A stretch of 64,000 nucleotides of DNA, from NCBI GenBank assembly GCA_033065855.1, contig JAVXUO010002418.1, forward strand, positions 124,001 to 188,000. Reading direction: 5' to 3'. Numbering within the stretch: the stretch's first letter is position 1; each line of letters starts with the position of its first letter. This document shows, piece after piece, positions 44,734 to 57,200 of the stretch. This stretch comes from Escallonia rubra (taxonomy: Eukaryota; Streptophyta; Magnoliopsida; Escalloniales; Escalloniaceae). The notes under the pieces are model-generated. The model made no database searches. It had not been told where the DNA came from and saw only the letters and a program-made list of their open reading frames with translations. A program made the translations under genes and the position numbers.

Positions 44734-46663
44734 TTGTTTGACAGTGACTATGATGCTAATGAGGATGATAGGATGTATGAGAAGAATGTTAACATGAATG
44801 TAGTAGAACAAATAGTGGGTAGTAGCAGCAAAGGTAAGGAACCCTTAAGGGTAAATTTTGAAAAGAAAGAGTATGACTTTGATGAGTGGCAGGAACATCC
44901 ACAACAGAGTCTGAGGGTGAAACTGAGAATGCAAAAAGTAAGAAAATAACTGGGGAATTTAACCCTATATCAAACATGAGGCAACACAAGTTCAGGGTTG
45001 ATGTGGTGTTTAAAGACAACAAAGTATTTAAGGAGGCTGTTAGACAACATTCTATTTTGGAAGGAAAAACAATGGTATTCCCCAAAAATGAATCGGGAAG
45101 GGTTAGGACTAAGTGTGCTTCAGAAGGATGTGAATGGCAGATATATGTATCTATGCAAGGAGACAATATGGTTGATTTGGTTGTGAAGACTTGTGTCACC
45201 CAGCACATCTGTACCAGGGTTCACAAGAATAAACATGTGACCAGTACTTGGTTAGCTGTGGAATACAATAGAGATTTCAGATTAAATCCTCAAATGAAAG
45301 TTAGTACTTTGAGGAATACATTGGTGAATGATTACCAAATAGATGTGCCAATTTGGACAACTTATAGAAGCAAAAGAAAAATAGCAATGATAGTTGAGGG
45401 TAATATAATGGAACAATTTGGACAGTTGAACTCTATCATTGATGAACTTAGGAGAAGTAATCCTGGCACTACTGTGGTCTATAATATGAACTAGTAGGCT
45501 TAGGGCAGGGTGAATACAAGCTTCAAAGGATTTATAGTTTCCTTGGTGCATTAAAGGAAGGGTTTAAGGCTGGGTGTAGGAGATTAATAAGGCTATATGT
45601 GTGCTTTTTGAAAGGTCCTACCGGTGGTCAGCTCTTGACTACAGTTGGCATTAATCCCAACAACCAAATGTTTCCAGTGGCACGTGTTATTGTTGAGGCT
45701 GAAAACAGAGACTCTTGGGGTTGGTTTGTTTAGCTTTTGGGTAATGACTTAGAGATAGAAGACAATTTGACTTGGACATTTTTGTCTGACAAGAAAAAAG
45801 GTTTGATTGGGAGCATAGAGACACTCTATCCTCGTACAGAGCACATGTTCTGTGATGCACTTTCATGCAAACTTGAAGACAACAGAGTTTACTGGGATTG
45901 CTTTGAGAGATGCGTTGTTCAACGAAGGCAACTAATATGGTGAGATGGCAACATATGATGCAAGAGATGGCTGAGATTGATAAGAGGCAGTGGCTTGGCT
46001 TGATGATAAGCCACCTACAGAATGGTCGAGGTCACATTTTAGTACACATGTTAAGTGTGATGTTCTTTTGATAACTACTATGAGAGCTTCAATGCAATGA
46101 TAAAGGAATCAAGATATAAATTAATCATTACTTGTCTTGAAACTATAAGAAATACTTTAATGACAAGGATGAGGTTTTCAAAGGAACAAGCTGAGAAATG
46201 GAATGGTGAAAATTTTCCTGTAAGACATATGATAATTGAGAGATTAAAGGTGTATGCTGGGGAAAGGATACCATCACACTCAGGGGATTGAGGTTTCAGG
46301 TATCATGTCCATGGGGGAGTAGTTCACTGTGGATCTGAAGCTGTATACTTGCTCTTGTAGGCGGTGCGACTTGAATAGAATTCCTTGCGCATTTGTAACA
46401 AAAACTTAGTGGTAGAGAATTTCATCCATGAGTGATACGGTATTGATACCCAATGAATGATCCAAGTATGTGGCCTAAAAGTAATTTACCATTCATTCTG
46501 CCCCCCCAGTTATAGAAGGCCAAGTGGCAGACTTAAGAAACTAAGGAGAAGAAGTAAATATGAAGCTGTGGAGAACACAAGCACTCGCAGGATGTTAAGG
46601 AAATGAACAACTATTAGATGCAACATATGCCATCAGCTTGGACACAATAAGTGGAAATGCTAG
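44734..46663 (+). pseudogene. MULE transposase (mudrA-like), multiply broken
   Basis: Domains in order: an acidic N-terminus (FDSDYDANEDD) after 44734; a Mutator DNA-binding domain at 44940-45490 (FKEAVRQHSI, then CASEGCEWQIYVS); a MULE DDE transposase core at about 45560-45943 (PTGGQLLTT, NDLEIEDNLTWTFLSDKKKG); a conserved stretch at 46097-46291 (MRFSKEQAEKWNGENFP); a SWIM zinc finger at about 46330-46400 (YTCSCRRCDLNRIPCA, in which the final His is replaced by Phe); and a CCHC knuckle at 46619-46660 (CNICHQLGHNKWKC), followed by TAG. At least four frameshifts or stops separate these blocks. Confidence 0.9.
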
Positions 46664-47904
46664 AGAAACAGACAGAATACAGCCTCAGTAAGTGACGTTT
46701 GAGACAATGTTTATTTATTTAATTTTATTAGATTAATTGTTATTTTAAATTTAGCATAATGTATTGTTAACCTCTTTAACAGGGATACATGCTAACAGAG
46801 GAAGGCGGAGCTCCACCACAGGGAGATATGGCAACAGAGGAAGGCAGGGCTCCAAGGCAACAGAAGTTACCAGTATGTAGACTAAAAAGATGTAACAGTG
46901 TCTGAATTGTATTTACTTGTATGTGTATCTACTTGCATTTATCTTTGTGCAGCTTAGAAGGCAACAAACCGCATCCCAACCAAGCCAAGGTGTTCTACCA
47001 AGCTCAAGCGTAACAGAGTAGATACCAACATGTTTTGTGCCAACTCCACAATCAAGATCCCAAAGACCATCATGGCCTACACCAAGCATGGTAGAGTCAT
47101 CACCAACATCAGGCCAAGACATTCCATTCATAATGATAGGGAGGTAAGAGGTATATTACTTTGTCAAACTTGAAAGATGCATCTGTTGGAGTGGCCTCAT
47201 GCAAAGGCAAGTCCAAAATCCAATGTGGCCAAAGCCAAGGGAAATGGAAGAGAATTGCCAAATGATAACCAAAGGCTACAGCCAAGGAAGGTCCAAGCCA
47301 AGGGAGGGAGAAGACAACTGTCAAGGGACAAGACAACTACAACCAACTGTGAAGGAAGGTCAAAGCCAAGGGAAATAGACTCAATCTCAAAGACAAACCA
47401 ATGATTATGGAGGACAAATAAGTACAAGATCAAGAGCAGCTGTAAGGAGTCAAGGTGAAGGACAAGTGAAGCCTGGTGCAAAGGGCAAGGGAAAACATAA
47501 GTGTTAGTATGCCAATGTAGGAAACTCATTGTTAGTTTTTGTTCAAAGTATAGGTAGGTTGGATGGCTTTTGGAAAATAGTACATACATTGATAGGTGGC
47601 TGATTTTTGAAAGATAATACATGCATCGGAAGATAATGCCAACATAAGTTTTTGGATGTTGGATGTAATTGAAATGGATGATGATATTTACTTGTTTTTG
47701 GATGTAATTTAAGTGAAAGATTGATGATGTTTGTAACTGATTCTGATGAGATTACTTTGTGAAATGTGTTAATCTGATGATGAATAAGATTTTTTGCAGT
47801 TGTTGTGATTATGATGATGTTTTTGCATCGTGCTGTGTTGCAATTGGAATCTATGTTTTTGTAAAGCTTTCACAGTAGAGTGATGTGCTACAGGTGCATT
47901 TCAG

Positions 47905-48115
47905 TGTTTAGGGACAAACTTGTCAGCAAGTAACAAGGTATATGGGACATATATGTTTTGAAAATACAAAGTACATGTGACACTTTTGTCAACTATTTTA
48001 AAGGGCAGGGGACAGATTTGCAAACTATATGTGACACCTTTGCTATTAACATGAAAAGTACAGGGGACACGTTTGCCATTAACATGAAAAGTACAGGGGA
48101 CACAATTGCAAAAAG
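47905..48115. repeat. Short tandem repeats inside the MULE
   Basis: Two direct copies of TTAACATGAAAAGTACAGGG followed by GACAC, plus several degenerate (GGGGACA.TTTG) relatives upstream. They lie between the transposase remnant and the right TIR. Confidence 0.7.
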
Positions 48116-48697
48116 GGAATGCCGAAATTGTGTTCATTACATTGCTTTAGTCCACAAATTCAAAACAGTGGACCTTGAATCTTTTAGTACAATCCCTCAT
48201 GCCATAACTCAAAACATTACAAACCTCCATAATTCACTACATCCCTAACAATTTCTACAAGTTGCCCACATATTCACCTAAGTGTTGCTCACAGCTACTG
48301 TCATATCATCAAAATCACACAATAATACAAGCATAATCAATAAAAGCAACACCCAGCTACTAATTGCAACAATCTTAAAAAAATCTCTCATTTGACCTGT
48401 TAATCGTACCTTGAGGGCCACGCCAAGCGAAAAACCCACACCTACCAACCTATGAGGAACAATTGAAGATTGTCTTATTTTTAGATTATAAAATGGGAAG
48501 AAGAAATTAACACACAAAACCCACCTGGTTGCTACAAGTCCAAAAGCTTAGGCCCGGATTTAGGTCTGTCCACAAAGTCTTTGTGACTGCTCTCTCACCA
48601 CATTGGCACTATACATGAGCCATGATATGCGTTTTTTGAAATCTCTCTCTCCCCTCTCTTGAAACCCATAGATCCGAATATACATGGATACTGAAGA

Positions 48698-49754
48698 TAG
48701 GGATGGCAATTAGATCTACACCCGGCGAATCTCCGCCCTGCCCCGCCTTGTTAGGAACGAGTTATTTTGACTTTGACTGGGTTATGAGGCGGGTATGGTA
48801 ATTTTTTTTAAAATCCGCAGTGGGTTGATGGTAAGTAAGGTATTCTGTCCAACCCGTCTCGGTATCCGACCTGCCCCGTAACCCATACTTGCCCCATTAT
48901 ACTTACCCAATGCACTAGCCAATTTAAGCCGTCCATCCATAAATATTTATATTCACAAACCCTAAAATTTTCTAATCTTCTTCTCTCTGCCGACCTACCG
49001 CCTTGCCTCCTTGACTCTTTCTCTTCTCCCTCTTCCCCATACCATCGACGTCCACCTCCACCTCGGCGACCACCGGCCGCCTCGGCGTCCACTGTCCACC
49101 ATCGCATGTTAATTAGCCTATCTAGTCTTTACTTGATTGGAAATTTAGTTTGATTTCCGTTTGTCTTGCAGACCTCTGTAGATTGGCATCGACTGTGGCT
49201 TTTATTGCTTAAGGAATGTTAGGTATAGGTGTATTTATGGGAGCGAATGAGTCAGCTCTTTGCAAGGACATGGAGCACTGATCGTTGCAAACATTACATC
49301 TTGGCCGGAGCTCCTTGTATTTTTTAGAATTTGGTATATGATAGGAAATCAATGATTTCATTTCTTTTTTTCTTTTGACAAATACCCTATTGCATTTTAC
49401 AAGGATAATTTTTTGTCTTTTCTGCTTGTCTTGTTCCTGATGTTGTTTTAGAGCTTTTGCTCCTGGAATGTTGCAATGAAACTTCCGGGAGAAAATGTAT
49501 ATGTTGTATAATAGAGAATAAGTAAAAGAAGATAGGACCAAGAAATACCAAAGTATGAACAGTACTGTGATCAACACCAACAGGGGCAGGGTGGGGCGAA
49601 TCGAGGCGGGGACAATTTTTCTAAACTAACTTAGGATCGATTATCGTATTGCATTTTTATGACCCGGTGGCGTGGCGGGGCGAGGTTTTAGTGCTACTGG
49701 GGCTGGTACGGATTTTATAAGATCCACATCCGACCCCCTCCATTGTCATTCCTA
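48698..49754. mobile_element. Non-autonomous hAT element nested in the MULE (1057 bp)
   Basis: Ends TAGGGATGGCAATTAGATC and, inverted, TAGGAATGACAATGGAGGG, a common plant hAT terminus followed by CCGGC/CCCCGCC-rich text on both arms. The flanks ACTGAAGA and AGTGGAGA agree at 6 of 8. No transposase. The interior includes a small GC-rich, CCACCTCGGCG-type block (49030-49100) that may be captured DNA. Confidence 0.78.
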
Positions 49755-49964
49755 AGTGGAGAGAATTTTTGGAGGTAAATAGGTGTAAGGCAGTTGGAGG
49801 GAATATATGTATCGAAAATGACTGATCAACTCATGCCAAAATGGTATGTGCTGTGCACATGCAGACTTAACACCCGAATTTTAACGGCCATCCAATTTTA
49901 GAGCTGTTTGCAATAATTTTGTCAAGCTCAGGAAACATCATTACAAAAGTCATAAACACGCATA

Positions 49965-49973
49965 TAAAAATTA
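49965..49973. repeat. 9-bp target site duplication, left copy
   Basis: TAAAAATTA against TAAAAACTA at 51172-51180 (8 of 9). Nine bases is typical for Mutator-like elements. Confidence 0.8.
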
Positions 49974-51171
49974 GAGGCAACAACCCGGGTGGTCCCTATA
50001 CTATACTATACGCGTTTTGCCATTTTAGTCCCTAAACAATTTTTTTTATCCATTTTAGTCCTTAAACATTACGCCGTTTGCCAGATTGATCATTTTCTCC
50101 ATTTTCGTCCAAAAATGTCCGTTTGTGGATCCCACACCGGGGGAACAAATGACACTTCCCCTCTTCCCTACCCGTATGTTTCCCTTTCCTCCGAAACAAC
50201 ACACCCTTTTGCAACTTTTGAGGAAGAAAAACCTTTCCATTTATTCCAAAGAGAGAGAAATCGGGATCTGAGATTCGAAATTGGGATTAGGGTTGGAAAG
50301 GCCCCCCCACAAACAGCTGGCGACGAAAGCGGCTAGGAAGTCGGCGTTAGCCACCGGCGGGGTGAAGAAGCCCCACCGCTTCAGGCCTGGAAGCGTGGCG
50401 TTCCGAGAGATTCGAAAGTATCAGAAGAGCATCGAGCTGCTAATCCGCAAGTTGCCTTTCCAGAGGCTCTTCCGCGAGATCGCGCAGGACTTCAAGACGG
50501 ACCTGAGGTTCCAGAGCTCTGCCGTGGCAGTGCTGCAGGAGGCGACAGAGGCGTTCCTAGTGCGACTGTTAGAGGACACCAATCTGTGCGCGATTCATGC
50601 CAAGAGGGTCATGATCATTTCCAAGGATATTGTTCTTATGTGTTTTTGGGGTAGGTTAAGGGACCTGGGTGGTTAATATGTGTTTGGATCTGGATGATTG
50701 ATTAGATTATTAGGGGTAAAATGTGAATCGATCGACCGTAGTTTTATCAATGAAAATTGAAGTTTTCAATTATTCATTTATGTTCTCTCTATCTGTCTGT
50801 AAGAGAGAATCTATTTCTTGATACGTGGGTGAGCAAAAATGGATTTTCTTTGTGTTTGAGAAGTATTTTGTCCTGGGTACTGTTTAATGTTTTGTTGATG
50901 TTATTATTAGGAAATCTAGAGTTTATTGTTTTTATGTGTTTGATCTGTATGGTTTAGGTTTTGTCTGAAATGATTTGAAGCTTATAGGCTTGCAATTTCC
51001 TTTTGTGCTCCTCGTGTGGGATCCACAAACGGACATTTTTGAATAGAAATGGAGAAAATGATCACTCTGGCAAATAGCGTAATGTCTAAGAACTAAAATA
51101 TATAAATCTTTTATTTAAGAACTAATATGACAAAACGCGTATAATACATGTACCATTTGGGCTGTTGCCTC
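49974..51171 (+). mobile_element. Pack-MULE carrying a histone H3.1-like fragment (1198 bp)
   Basis: Terminal inverted repeats of about 160 bp (49974-50137 and 51014-51171) share GAGGCAACA.CCC, ATACGCGTTTTG.CAT and TGTCCGTTTGTGGATCCCAC. A 9-bp target duplication flanks it. Between the TIRs is a histone H3 fragment and no transposase, the definition of a Pack-MULE. It sits at the broken right end of the larger MULE on one side and 70 bp from the TATA box of the SDR gene on the other. Confidence 0.93.
50311..50637 (+). pseudogene. Histone H3.1-like fragment captured by Pack-MULE
   Basis: Continuous match to H3 from Lys18 ([12 protein letters not shown]) through the histone fold ([47 protein letters not shown]) to about residue 126, with no intron. 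Residues at the variant-defining sites are Ala31, Phe41, Ser87 and Ala90, the plant H3.1 signature; plant H3.1 genes are typically intronless. The first 17 residues, including the Lys4, Lys9 and Lys14 sites, are not encoded in this frame: an extra base in the C-run at about 50299-50305 separates a GK-AP remnant. The last residues are replaced ([10 protein letters not shown]). Several fold substitutions (Val91, Arg for Gly near 102, Met for Thr118) argue against normal nucleosome function. The frame is open to 50676. Confidence 0.92.
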
Positions 51172-51180
51172 TAAAAACTA
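51172..51180. repeat. 9-bp target site duplication, right copy
   Basis: TAAAAACTA; see 49965-49973. Confidence 0.8.
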
Positions 51181-51241
51181 AATCCAAACACAAATGAGCA
51201 AAATAGTAAGCTTAAACAGGTTGGTTTGCCCGGGTAAAGGG

Positions 51242-51250
51242 TATAAATAG
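51242..51250 (+). promoter_or_regulatory. TATA box of the SDR gene
   Basis: TATAAATAG, 46 bp upstream of the ATG at 51288 and 70 bp downstream of the Pack-MULE end. It implies a very short 5' UTR. Confidence 0.65.
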
Positions 51251-51287
51251 TAAGCTTACACCGATTGCAAAGCAAGTGAAGCTGAAA

Positions 51288-54200
51288 ATGCTGACACTAA
51301 TCCTGGGCTTGTTCTTTCTAGCTTTCATCGTCACTCTCTTCTTCAATTTCCTCAAAGCTGATGGTATTCAAATTCAATCAAACCCCTCCCCCCTCTCCCC
51401 CTCTCACAAACACACACGCAATCACATTTCTTTGTAGCTTACTGGGCTTTGATGGGTTTGCTTTCGTGATTATTGTTCTTACAGGGGATTTCACACTGTT
51501 GTCAAAACGGCACGTCAAACGCGAAGAAATCGAGGATAAGGTAGCGCTTTTGGTTTCATCGCTCAGCCCGTTTTACTCATAAGTTCTTATATCTCTCTTT
51601 TTCTGTCTTGATAATTGTTTCTTTGAAATGGTTAGGTCTTTTGGATTACTGGGGCCAGCCGCGGAATCGGTACGTGATTTTGGCATCTGTTATTTTCAAT
51701 TACGCAAAGTTGGGAAATGCGCTTCTTGGGATCCCTTCCCCCTCCTTATTCACGGCCCTCCTCCTAGTCTACATTCCATAGATTCTGTTTTGCTTAATCG
51801 GTTTCTAAGGTACTTTTTAGTGTGTCCAACTTTGTGTGAGCCCGTACTTTACTCTTATTGACTAGCATTGTACAAACAACTAATAGAAGAAACTGCTGGG
51901 CTTCGTCCTGAATATTCGTAGTAAGCTTGTCTATAACTACAAGCATATAGATACGGGATCAAAGTGGGTCGCTAATAACATCCATCGCAGTTGGTAATCA
52001 CTATTTGTACCATCCGTAGTACTAAAACTAGCTAGAGCTCATTATAACGTTCTTAATCCCATCAAACTAAGGCGGTCCTTTCTTGGCTAGAAACCACCAC
52101 ATACTGTAGCAGTGGCCTCCTTTGGTTATTTTGGTGTGTTAGAGTGTTTTTGGATGAATTATTTGTAGATACCAAGCCAAGAGAATCATCAAGTACAAGT
52201 AATTCAAGATAAATCGAATTAGTTCTACTATTTTAACTTTTAAAGCTTGGTTTGGTGAATCGATTGCACTTTAGTGAACTAGTACTTTCTGCTGAAAATA
52301 ATGTATGTTGATGACTGTTATGGTCGTGAAATGGTTCCTCGATGGTGATGACGACAATGTTGGAGAAGATACATGGTGGTGGTGTGTATTGTCATGCTGC
52401 TGGTGGTGAAGGTGGTCGCATAATAGTGCTGATTGTAGTGGCATAATGGGAATATCAATGCTGTAGAGAGTGGTGCTGTGGTGGTAAAATGATGGTGGAA
52501 GCATTTTGTGCTGCCAACAATGGTGGTGATGTTAGCTGCGACATGATGGTGGTAGTCTTAGCAACAAAATTGGCATCATAACAGTGACATTAGAGGTATA
52601 AACGGCATATAATGGAAAAGGGATAAAAATGATTTTAATTTGATATCCTTAGGAAAAGTTATAAACCTTGAAGATAAATTAAGGGAATGCAATTTGTTAT
52701 TTGAACGAGTGATAGCCCTTAAACCCCCCCAGCCCCGCAAGCACCTAGAGGTATTCTGAAATGACTTTGTTACTATTCTCAACATCCTTTCGCGTCAGAT
52801 ATTTAATGACTGCCGCTAAAGTGAAGTTATGAGTAGGGATTTAGTATGTTTTAGGATTTTCAAATCTCTGAATGTGTTGTTGCATCAAGTTTAATCGCTG
52901 AACATTCACTAGGAAGTTGCAGTCATTATTTGCTGAAGGTGTGCCTTGTAGATCATTTTATTCTGATTTTCTCCTTTAGCTTTTTGGTTTTGCTTGCAGT
53001 TTGCATAAAAAAGACTGACCACAGCGATCCTATTTGTCCTTAAGCCCTGTTCAATATATTCCTAGCCACCCAATCGGACCAGGATCTTAAAAGTCATATT
53101 TGACAATTATTTAGTTCAATGTTAGTTTTATGATGGCAGCTTCACTCGTACGTCGTTTGGTTTAAGATCATGTTATATTCTGTAGCACATGTCTTTTCTA
53201 CCTAGCATGTATGTTGGCCCAACCTTGAAACAAGTTTAGTAGTCAGTACTTGTTTCTTTCTCAATCATAGTGAAATTAATTTTTCCACATGAGATTTTAT
53301 TCATATTTTCAGTAATATCTTCTGTCCTTAACTGCCACTTGGGACTCTAAACCATTAATTTTTAGTTTCTTTATCGATTTTGGAATGCCATTCTTCATTG
53401 GATTAAACTATTTGCTTTCTATGTTGTATAAAGGGGAGGTTCTTGCTAAACAACTTGCAAGTTTAGGGGCCAAGGTTATTATTTCTGCTCGAAATGAAAC
53501 TGATTTGGAGCGAGTCAAGAAACAACTAACTGGTATCTCCCTTTATTAACACATTAATAGCCGGCGTTTGTTTACTTTTCTGTTTCATTTCTCTATGTTG
53601 ATACTGTGGTTGCCTCTTACACAGGAAAACATGCACCCAGTGAAGTAATGGTTTTACCTTTGGATTTGACCTCTGGGGAAGATGTTCTCAGGGAGGCTGT
53701 TGATAAAGCCGAGACATTTTTTGCCGGTGCTGGTGTTGATTATTTGATCCATAATGCAGCCTATGAGCGCCCTGTAAGTTACGTCTTTCTCAAGATGAAA
53801 TGCAATTGCTATGGACGTTCAGCCAAAATAAACATGCCAACGTGTGAATGTGTTTCAGAAGCATCTGAGCTAGAGAAGAGATAACACTCTGTTATTTCAT
53901 GAACCGTTTTACTTCTTACTAGCTGTAGAATATCCTTAGAACAACTACCAAACCCAAAGCCACCACCATTAACCAATCCCAAACCCACCACAACCAGCAC
54001 CATGGACCACGTTAAACTTGAACACACAACTACCAAACCGAAATCCACCATTACCGACCACCCCAAACCCACCATAACTGTTGACCACTGCCGAACCTGC
54101 CATTACTGTTGACCACTGCCAAACTCACCACAACCACCACCATCGGCCACCAATTTCATCACCGTCCACCATTAGCCTGGTTCCATCACAACCATCTGCG

Positions 54201-57200
54201 CACCACCATCACCCCGCTTCCACCACCACCGTCCCTCACCACTCCTAACCACCCTCCAACAAACTTCACCACCCGCTGCCGCTCCCCTCAATACTTCTGT
54301 CACCTCTGTCGTCAAATGCCTCTGACGTTGTAATACCAAATGTAATTTTCAATTTGTAAACAAATTTGTACTATCAATTTACAAACAAAATTCGAAATTG
54401 ATAAAACTTGTGAAAGTTTATAAATAGATAATCCTAGAGAAAGGGTCGGCTGAAAGGATTTCTAGGGCTACTGGACCCAAATATGGAAAATTTGCATATT
54501 CTGATGGGATTTTTGTTTCACTATATTGTTAGTCAACGGGTTTGTGGTTAAAATTTTTGATGTGGCTGAATAGTTGGTAGATGGGACAGATCTTTTCATA
54601 TCTTTTTTTCTGGCAATTTTGGTGGTGGGATGATCTAGAATTGAAAATTATCCCATACTTGTTCTTTGCTGGTAAGCATTTATATCGACCGCCACTGTTA
54701 GTAGCTCTTGGTGACAGAGAATGCAACGGGATTTGTGAAATTTTACAACGGCATGTTGGTAAATGGTACCAACGGCTGGTCTTATGAGCATCTCCCATAC
54801 TTGTTCTTTGCTGGTAACATTTATATCAACCACCACTGTTAGTAGCCCTTAGTGACAGAGAATGCAACGGGTATTTGTGAAATTTAACAATGGCATGTTG
54901 GTAAAATGGCACCAACAGCTGGTCTTATGAGCATCTGGTTGCAGAGATTTTTTTTTAAAAGTGATCCGAGCCATCCGTTATGTAATATGGATGGCCTTAG
55001 ATCACCTGGAAAAATAGAGGCTTTCCCAGCCCTAGCTGTGGATCAGTCCCTTTAACATTTGTACACACAAATACGTGCATACAGACATGCATACCTATGT
55101 GTTAGTTTGTGTGAGTATGTGGAGGACAACGGGAGGTGGGGGCGTGTTGGAGGTAGAGACATCTTTTTCTGCCGCCTGCAAACAAAATGACTATTTGAGT
55201 ATTCTGTTACTCTTTACAAGCAACTGTGCACACGCGATGCGTGTCCATTCTGTCATTGTATAACTGTGATCACTTTTTACGCGGTATTGGATAAAAATTA
55301 TGAAAACATATCTAACATTACGGCACCAAAGGGAACCTATCTAAATTTACAATTTAGTCCTAAACATGCAATACTCTATTCCTCTTCCATTACTTCTTTA
55401 ATTATTTTCCTGAATCTTCAGCCATACCCCTGCAAAATATGGTATACACACAGAAAGGTTACTATTCATTTACTTATAAGCTTTAAATTTGCACAAACTT
55501 TTTATTTTAGGCAGATGTAGATAATATTTTTAGTTCTTACCTGGTCAAAGAATGACATATCATTTTATATTCAGCAATGTGAATCTTCTTTCTCTACAAT
55601 TACTCGTTGAAAACTATAAAAATATTTTGTAATGGTGAGTTTCGTTTTGTTAGAAAAGACGACCAAGATAAACATAACGTAAGACGATAGCAATTGTTTC
55701 CATTAAGCAGGGTCTCATTACCAATTCTACGTTTCTGTTGTCTTCCTTCCGTATAAGATGCCTGTAATTATTTCACAGAAGTTATAACCTTCCAACCTCA
55801 ACATATACCCGAATTACATGTATTTGCGTACCTGAAACTTTTATTTTCGTACCACTCATTTCTTCGATAATGTATTCCAACCTATACAATAATAACATTA
55901 CAGTTGTTTATATGGACTGTGTGGAAGCAATGTATTACAAATATATCATCTCATTTTTCACCTTTGTTAAGTCTTACTCAATTTTGTGTGCTATCTTATT
56001 CTTATAATGTGAAAACAATATTTTTAAATCAATAGGGTATATGTACAAAAGCTAACGCTATAAGAGATAGTGATCATACCGCTTAGGGGTGCCACTTGGG
56101 CCGGGCAACCCGTGGACAATCTGTGCCAGCTCGCAAAAATATGGGCATGGACTTACTTTTGTAGTGACCGTGGTGGACGTGGGCTCAAAATGTTGAGCTC
56201 GTAAAAAATATGAGTTGGATATGGGCAAAGGTTTCTGCGAGCCCGTCCAGCCCTTTGCCCATATCTAGCCCGTGGGAAAACCAGCCCTTCTAACTATTAT
56301 ATAATATAAATTATAATATATTTAAAAGGGCAATTATGTGAAGTATAGGGAGTGGGAGACTCTCTGAGGTAACTAAAGGTTTGTGGAGAGTGGGTAGTAG
56401 AATTTTACATTTTTGTCTTGAAAATGGATACGTGTCGGCACCTAAATGAGTTTCAGTGTAACAACAAAAGGGTGTACACCAAAAGTGTTATTCTCATTAT
56501 TAGTAGTATATATATTAACCTATTAGAGCCTGTATGAATGTAGTTAGTAAATGATAAAGTACACATACTAGAATTCTTGCTCTTTCAGATTCATTAATTA
56601 TGAGAAGTAGATGTTTGATTTCGAGTTCCTTGAGCTGGCAGTTAACCTTCTCACTACACCTAATTTAAGCTGTCCACTGTAGTATCGGACATCCTTGTTG
56701 TTTCTTGATTTGTCTCTTTTTTTTTGTGCTAAACTAATCTTGTTTACGTTGAGGTACTGCTTGCCTACTTTGAGGCTGAAGGTTGAGCAGATATTGACCA
56801 TCATTTTCTTTCTTTGATGCAGAAAATAACAGCATTGGATGTAACTGAAGAAAGTCTCAAGGTATTACATTTAAAGACACTAGTTTCCGCGCACACGCAA
56901 TGCAATATGATATTTTCTAATATGAAGTTTGGACTTCAGAATTTATTTTAACTATATTTTTTTACTGAATTTTCGATTATGAAAACCAAACATGTTCTTA
57001 TAGGTAGTTATTTATCATTTTAAGATTTATTTTTTGGGTCACTTTTTAGGAATTTTCATGGAACGCCACTTGTCACCGTTCTAGTTTTTCTAATGATGTT
57101 AGTAATGTGATATCTTTATAAAATTAAGCTTGGCCTTTAGAATAGATTTGATTATATTTTTTAAATGCCCCCATGTGCAGCAATTAAGTATTTAAATTTG

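Larger units (their letters stand above)
43101..49960 (+). mobile_element. MuDR-type Mutator-like element (MULE), decayed, with nested insertions
   Basis: The left terminal region 43101-43290 and the inverted right region about 49835-49960 match over roughly 130 bp; a shared core is TCTAAAATTGGATGGCCGTT, followed by AAATTCG(A/G)GTGTTAAGTC. Long TIRs plus a MuDR transposase remnant identify a MULE. The outermost 60 bp of the left TIR has no clear partner on the right, where a Pack-MULE has landed. A hAT element (48698-49754) sits just inside the right TIR. Its own target duplication cannot be identified. Confidence 0.88.

Noticed and set aside
49989..50336. Separate gene ahead of the H3 fragment
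   Set aside because: The frame lies in the Pack-MULE TIR and only reaches the GK-AP remnant of H3. It is a shifted part of the same capture.
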